From the NCBI GenBank assembly GCA_025351615.1, contig JANXVP010000119.1:1-7783 (forward strand): a stretch of 7,783 bases of DNA, read 5' to 3'. Each line of letters starts with the position of its first letter. Within the stretch, counting starts at the first letter, position 1. This DNA comes from Ramlibacter sp. (lineage in GTDB: Bacteria > Pseudomonadota > Gammaproteobacteria > Burkholderiales > Burkholderiaceae_C). The notes beneath the pieces are model-generated. The model had not been told where the DNA came from. It was given only the letters and a program-made list of their open reading frames with translations, and made no database searches. A program made the translations under genes and the position numbers. Below, one piece after another: positions 6,323 through 7,783 of this stretch.

Positions 6323-6886
6323 TCAGGCAATGACGGTGGAAGAGCCGCTCGCGGACGGGCGCACAGCCAGCCACCAGAGCCGGGCCGCGCGGCCCATGAA
6401 GATGCCGCTGAAGGCGCCGTAGAGGGCGGCCACGACCAGCGTGTACTGGCTGTCCTGCGCCAGCGACGGCTGCATCGCAAGGTCGACGCCGACCACGTAC
6501 TTGGTCAGGAAGATGCCGGCGATCAGGGCCAGCGGCACCCAGCTGCCGGGCATCGCGAAGCGGCGGCTGGCAGCGTCGTACCGGGTGCCGGCAGGGGCTG
6601 TCAGCAATGCGCAAGCTGCCAGAGTGACAGCGGCGGCCGCAACCCAGGCCAGCAGCACGCTGGCGAAGTGCTGCGAGTTGCCGAACACGCTCACGGTGCC
6701 CCAAAGCGAGTAGGCGGTCATCGTCGCCGGCATGACGGTGACGCGCCGCAGGCCGACATTCCGGGCTCGCAGCTGGCTGAAGCCTAGCGCGAGCAAGGCG
6801 GCGAGCAGGCCCCATACCCAGACGGGCGTGTGGGAGACGATGGAGCCGAGCATTTGCGGCTGCTGGGCGATCAGCTGGAACAGCAT
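6323..6886 (-). CDS. Five-helix membrane protein, probable DUF6622 family
   Basis: A 187-residue integral membrane protein of unknown function. Five hydrophobic segments are visible near 19-37, 52-68, 74-95, 115-135 and 147-168. Notable pieces are SHTPVWVWGLLAALLALGFSQ, the basic RARNVGLRRVTVMP loop, SLWGTVSVFG, GTRYDAASRRFAMPGSW between helices 3 and 4, and GIFLTKYVVGVDLAM. The pattern resembles what I remember as DUF6622, a membrane family seen in Burkholderiales; I cannot confirm the family number here. The ATG at 6886 follows GGAGA about eight bases upstream. An in-frame extension to 7006 would be Arg-rich and overlap the upstream gene, so it is rejected. It is the second cistron of the operon. 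Confidence 0.82.
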   Translation of the reverse strand: MLFQLIAQQPQMLGSIVSHTPVWVWGLLAALLALGFSQLRARNVGLRRVTVMPATMTAYSLWGTVSVFGNSQHFASVLLAWVAAAAVTLAACALLTAPAGTRYDAASRRFAMPGSWVPLALIAGIFLTKYVVGVDLAMQPSLAQDSQYTLVVAALYGAFSGIFMGRAARLWWLAVRPSASGSSTVIA

Positions 6887-6924
6887 GGTTGTTTCTCCGT
6901 GGGGTTGATAGCGACGAAGCAGGA

Positions 6925-7335
6925 TCAGGCGAGGCCGAACTGCGACCAGAGCAGGTGGCCGAGATAGCGCTGTGGCAGCAGGGTGAACGCTCCGGCGACG
7001 AGGCACGCGCCGATATACAGCCGCTGCATGACCCGGCGATGGCCAGCGATGTTGCCCTTGGCCAGGTACCAGAAGGCGCCCGCGATGCCGATCAGGGTGA
7101 CCGGGATCAGCAGGTGGATCGGCGTGAAGCCGTTCAGGTTGGGCAGGTCACGGTCGCGGATGAACAGGGCCGAGACGGCGGTCACGATCATCAGCGTGAC
7201 CCAGGCGTAGCCGAAGACGCGATGCACGCGCGGCCGCTGGGCCCGGCCCTTGCGCGCCCACAGCGCGACCGGACCAGTGGCGACCGCACCGATGGCGGCG
7301 GTCATGTGGACGGCGATGATGGGCGTGAGTTGCAT
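6925..7335 (-). CDS. DUF2306-like four-helix membrane protein
   Basis: A 136-residue integral membrane protein, first cistron of the operon. Four hydrophobic helices lie near 4-26, 42-59, 72-91 and 104-124. The sequence matches my memory of DUF2306 (HRVFGYAWVTLMIVTAVSALF, then FTPIHLLIPVTLIG, GAFWYLAKGNIAGHRRVMQ and YLGHLLW). Histidines H10, H38, H74 and H99 fall in or at the edge of successive helices, which would suit metal or heme binding, but that is speculation. Function is not established for the family. The ATG at 7335 has GGAGA six to eleven bases upstream. An extension to 7395 adds a Pro/Arg-rich stretch and would run toward the control region, so the shorter start is chosen. The two 10-bp direct repeats lie 70-100 bases before this start. 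Confidence 0.88.
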   Translation of the reverse strand: MQLTPIIAVHMTAAIGAVATGPVALWARKGRAQRPRVHRVFGYAWVTLMIVTAVSALFIRDRDLPNLNGFTPIHLLIPVTLIGIAGAFWYLAKGNIAGHRRVMQRLYIGACLVAGAFTLLPQRYLGHLLWSQFGLA

Positions 7336-7404
7336 GGCGGGTCTCCGGCGGGCTGGGGATGGCGTAATGTGCCGCCCAGGCCGCGCTGGCGCCACGGCGT
7401 TGGG

Positions 7405-7435
7405 ACGAAATGCCGGAAAGGTGGGGTGAAATGCG
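7405..7435 (-). promoter_or_regulatory. Tandem direct repeat, candidate LytTR-regulator binding site
   Basis: On the minus strand CGCATTTCAC (7435-7426) and GGCATTTCGT (7414-7405) are separated by exactly 11 bases, a 21-base period that puts both on one face of the helix. On the plus strand the matched block is GGGACGAAATGC (7402-7413) and GGGGTGAAATGC (7423-7434). LytTR proteins bind such paired repeats. The target reported for E. coli YpdB is GGCATTTCAT-N11-GGCATTTCAT, which these copies match at 8 and 9 of 10 positions. A degraded third copy in phase (GGGGTCAGATCA, 7444-7455, 8 of 12 to its neighbour) may extend the array. The site lies between the operon starting at 7335 and uppP starting at 7530. 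A weak -10 for the operon could be CATTAC (7369-7364). Confidence 0.7.
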
Positions 7436-7463
7436 GCCGGGCGGGGGTCAGATCACCGGCCGC
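7433..7463. repeat. 8-bp inverted repeat overlapping the direct-repeat site
   Basis: GCGGCCGG (7433-7440) and CCGGCCGC (7456-7463) are perfect inverted copies separated by 15 bases. No T-run follows on either strand, so it is not an intrinsic terminator. Its left arm overlaps the end of the right-hand direct repeat. It could be an operator for a dimeric regulator or a chance GC-rich palindrome. Confidence 0.5.
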
Positions 7464-7529
7464 TGGCGCGTGGCGGGGAGCTCGCAAGCCGGGGCGGCAG
7501 CGATAATGCGCGACTTTCAAGGAGAGCGC

Positions 7530-7783
7530 GTGGACGTCGTACTGCTGGTCAAGGCCGCCATCAAGGGCGTGGTCGAAGGGCTGACCGAATTTCTTCCGGT
7601 GTCGAGCACCGGCCACCTCATCCTCGCGGGGGCGTTGCTGGGCTTCGACGATGAGAAAGCCAAGGTTTTCGACATCGCGATCCAGACCGGCGCCATCCTG
7701 GCGGTGATCATCGTGTACTGGCAGAAGATCCGCGAAACGCTGGTCGCGCTGCCGACGCAGCAGCAGGCACGCCGTTTTGCGCT
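7530..7783 (+). CDS. uppP: Undecaprenyl-diphosphate phosphatase (partial, N-terminus)
   Basis: The BacA/UppP membrane phosphatase removes a phosphate from undecaprenyl diphosphate, recycling the lipid carrier used for peptidoglycan and other envelope polymers; extra copies give bacitracin resistance. Eighty-four residues are visible before the window ends. They contain the hallmark [16 protein letters not shown] (14-29) with the acidic E16/E20 pair of the active site, then [28 protein letters not shown], typical of the Burkholderiales type. The start is taken as GTG at 7530 because AAGGAG (7519-7524) stands five bases before it. An in-frame ATG at 7506 would add eight residues but lacks a ribosome-binding site, and it falls within a possible -10 box GATAAT (7502-7507). 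The gene is divergent from the seven-gene operon. Confidence 0.95.
   Translation, partial: MDVVLLVKAAIKGVVEGLTEFLPVSSTGHLILAGALLGFDDEKAKVFDIAIQTGAILAVIIVYWQKIRETLVALPTQQQARRFA

Noticed and set aside
6889..7506. 205-residue plus-strand open frame ending before uppP
   Set aside because: Antisense to the DUF2306-like gene, then crosses the control region; highly charged, Gly/Arg/Asp-rich and without a family match.
7506..7529. In-frame ATG upstream of the uppP GTG
   Set aside because: No ribosome-binding site before it, while AAGGAG is correctly placed for the GTG at 7530.

Overview
The window is GC-rich, densely coding bacterial DNA. Two housekeeping genes at its edges, glutaminyl-tRNA synthetase (glnS, left, minus strand) and undecaprenyl-diphosphate phosphatase (uppP/bacA, right, plus strand), look by residue pattern like betaproteobacterial Burkholderiales versions. 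A small secreted PXPV-repeat protein, a family typical of that order, agrees. The genus cannot be fixed from this sequence. I recognise no tRNA, rRNA, IS element, CRISPR array or phage gene.

Layout. Positions 1-1367 (minus) hold glnS without its C-terminal part. Positions 1586-2008 (plus) encode a 140-residue secreted Tyr/Pro-rich repeat protein, followed by a strong intrinsic terminator (2033-2063). Positions 2064-2767 are a roughly 700-base stretch of weak coding character. It contains a possible 72-residue ORF, a clear minus-strand terminator (2398-2431), a folded C-rich segment that could be a small RNA or a structured 3' UTR, and a possible 39-residue membrane miniprotein.

Positions 2768-7335 are one tight minus-strand run of seven genes, read from right to left: a DUF2306-like membrane protein, a five-helix membrane protein (probably DUF6622), a 2TM-domain protein, a secreted alpha/beta hydrolase, a second 2TM-domain protein, a LytS-type histidine kinase and a LytTR response regulator. 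The spacings are 38, 11, 16, 12 and 7 bases, and the last pair overlaps by 4 bases (ATGA). uppP starts divergently at 7530.

How it may work. The kinase has only membrane helices and no evident periplasmic sensor domain. The four other small membrane proteins and the exported hydrolase are therefore candidates for the sensing or output side of a LytS/LytTR circuit. The most informative non-coding signal lies in the 194-base gap between this operon and uppP: two 10-base direct repeats separated by exactly 11 bases (21-base period). They closely resemble the GGCATTTCAT-N11-GGCATTTCAT target known for the E. coli LytTR regulator YpdB. This suggests that the regulator encoded at the end of the operon controls its own operon and perhaps also uppP, an envelope lipid-carrier recycling enzyme. 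That circuit is inferred from sequence alone.
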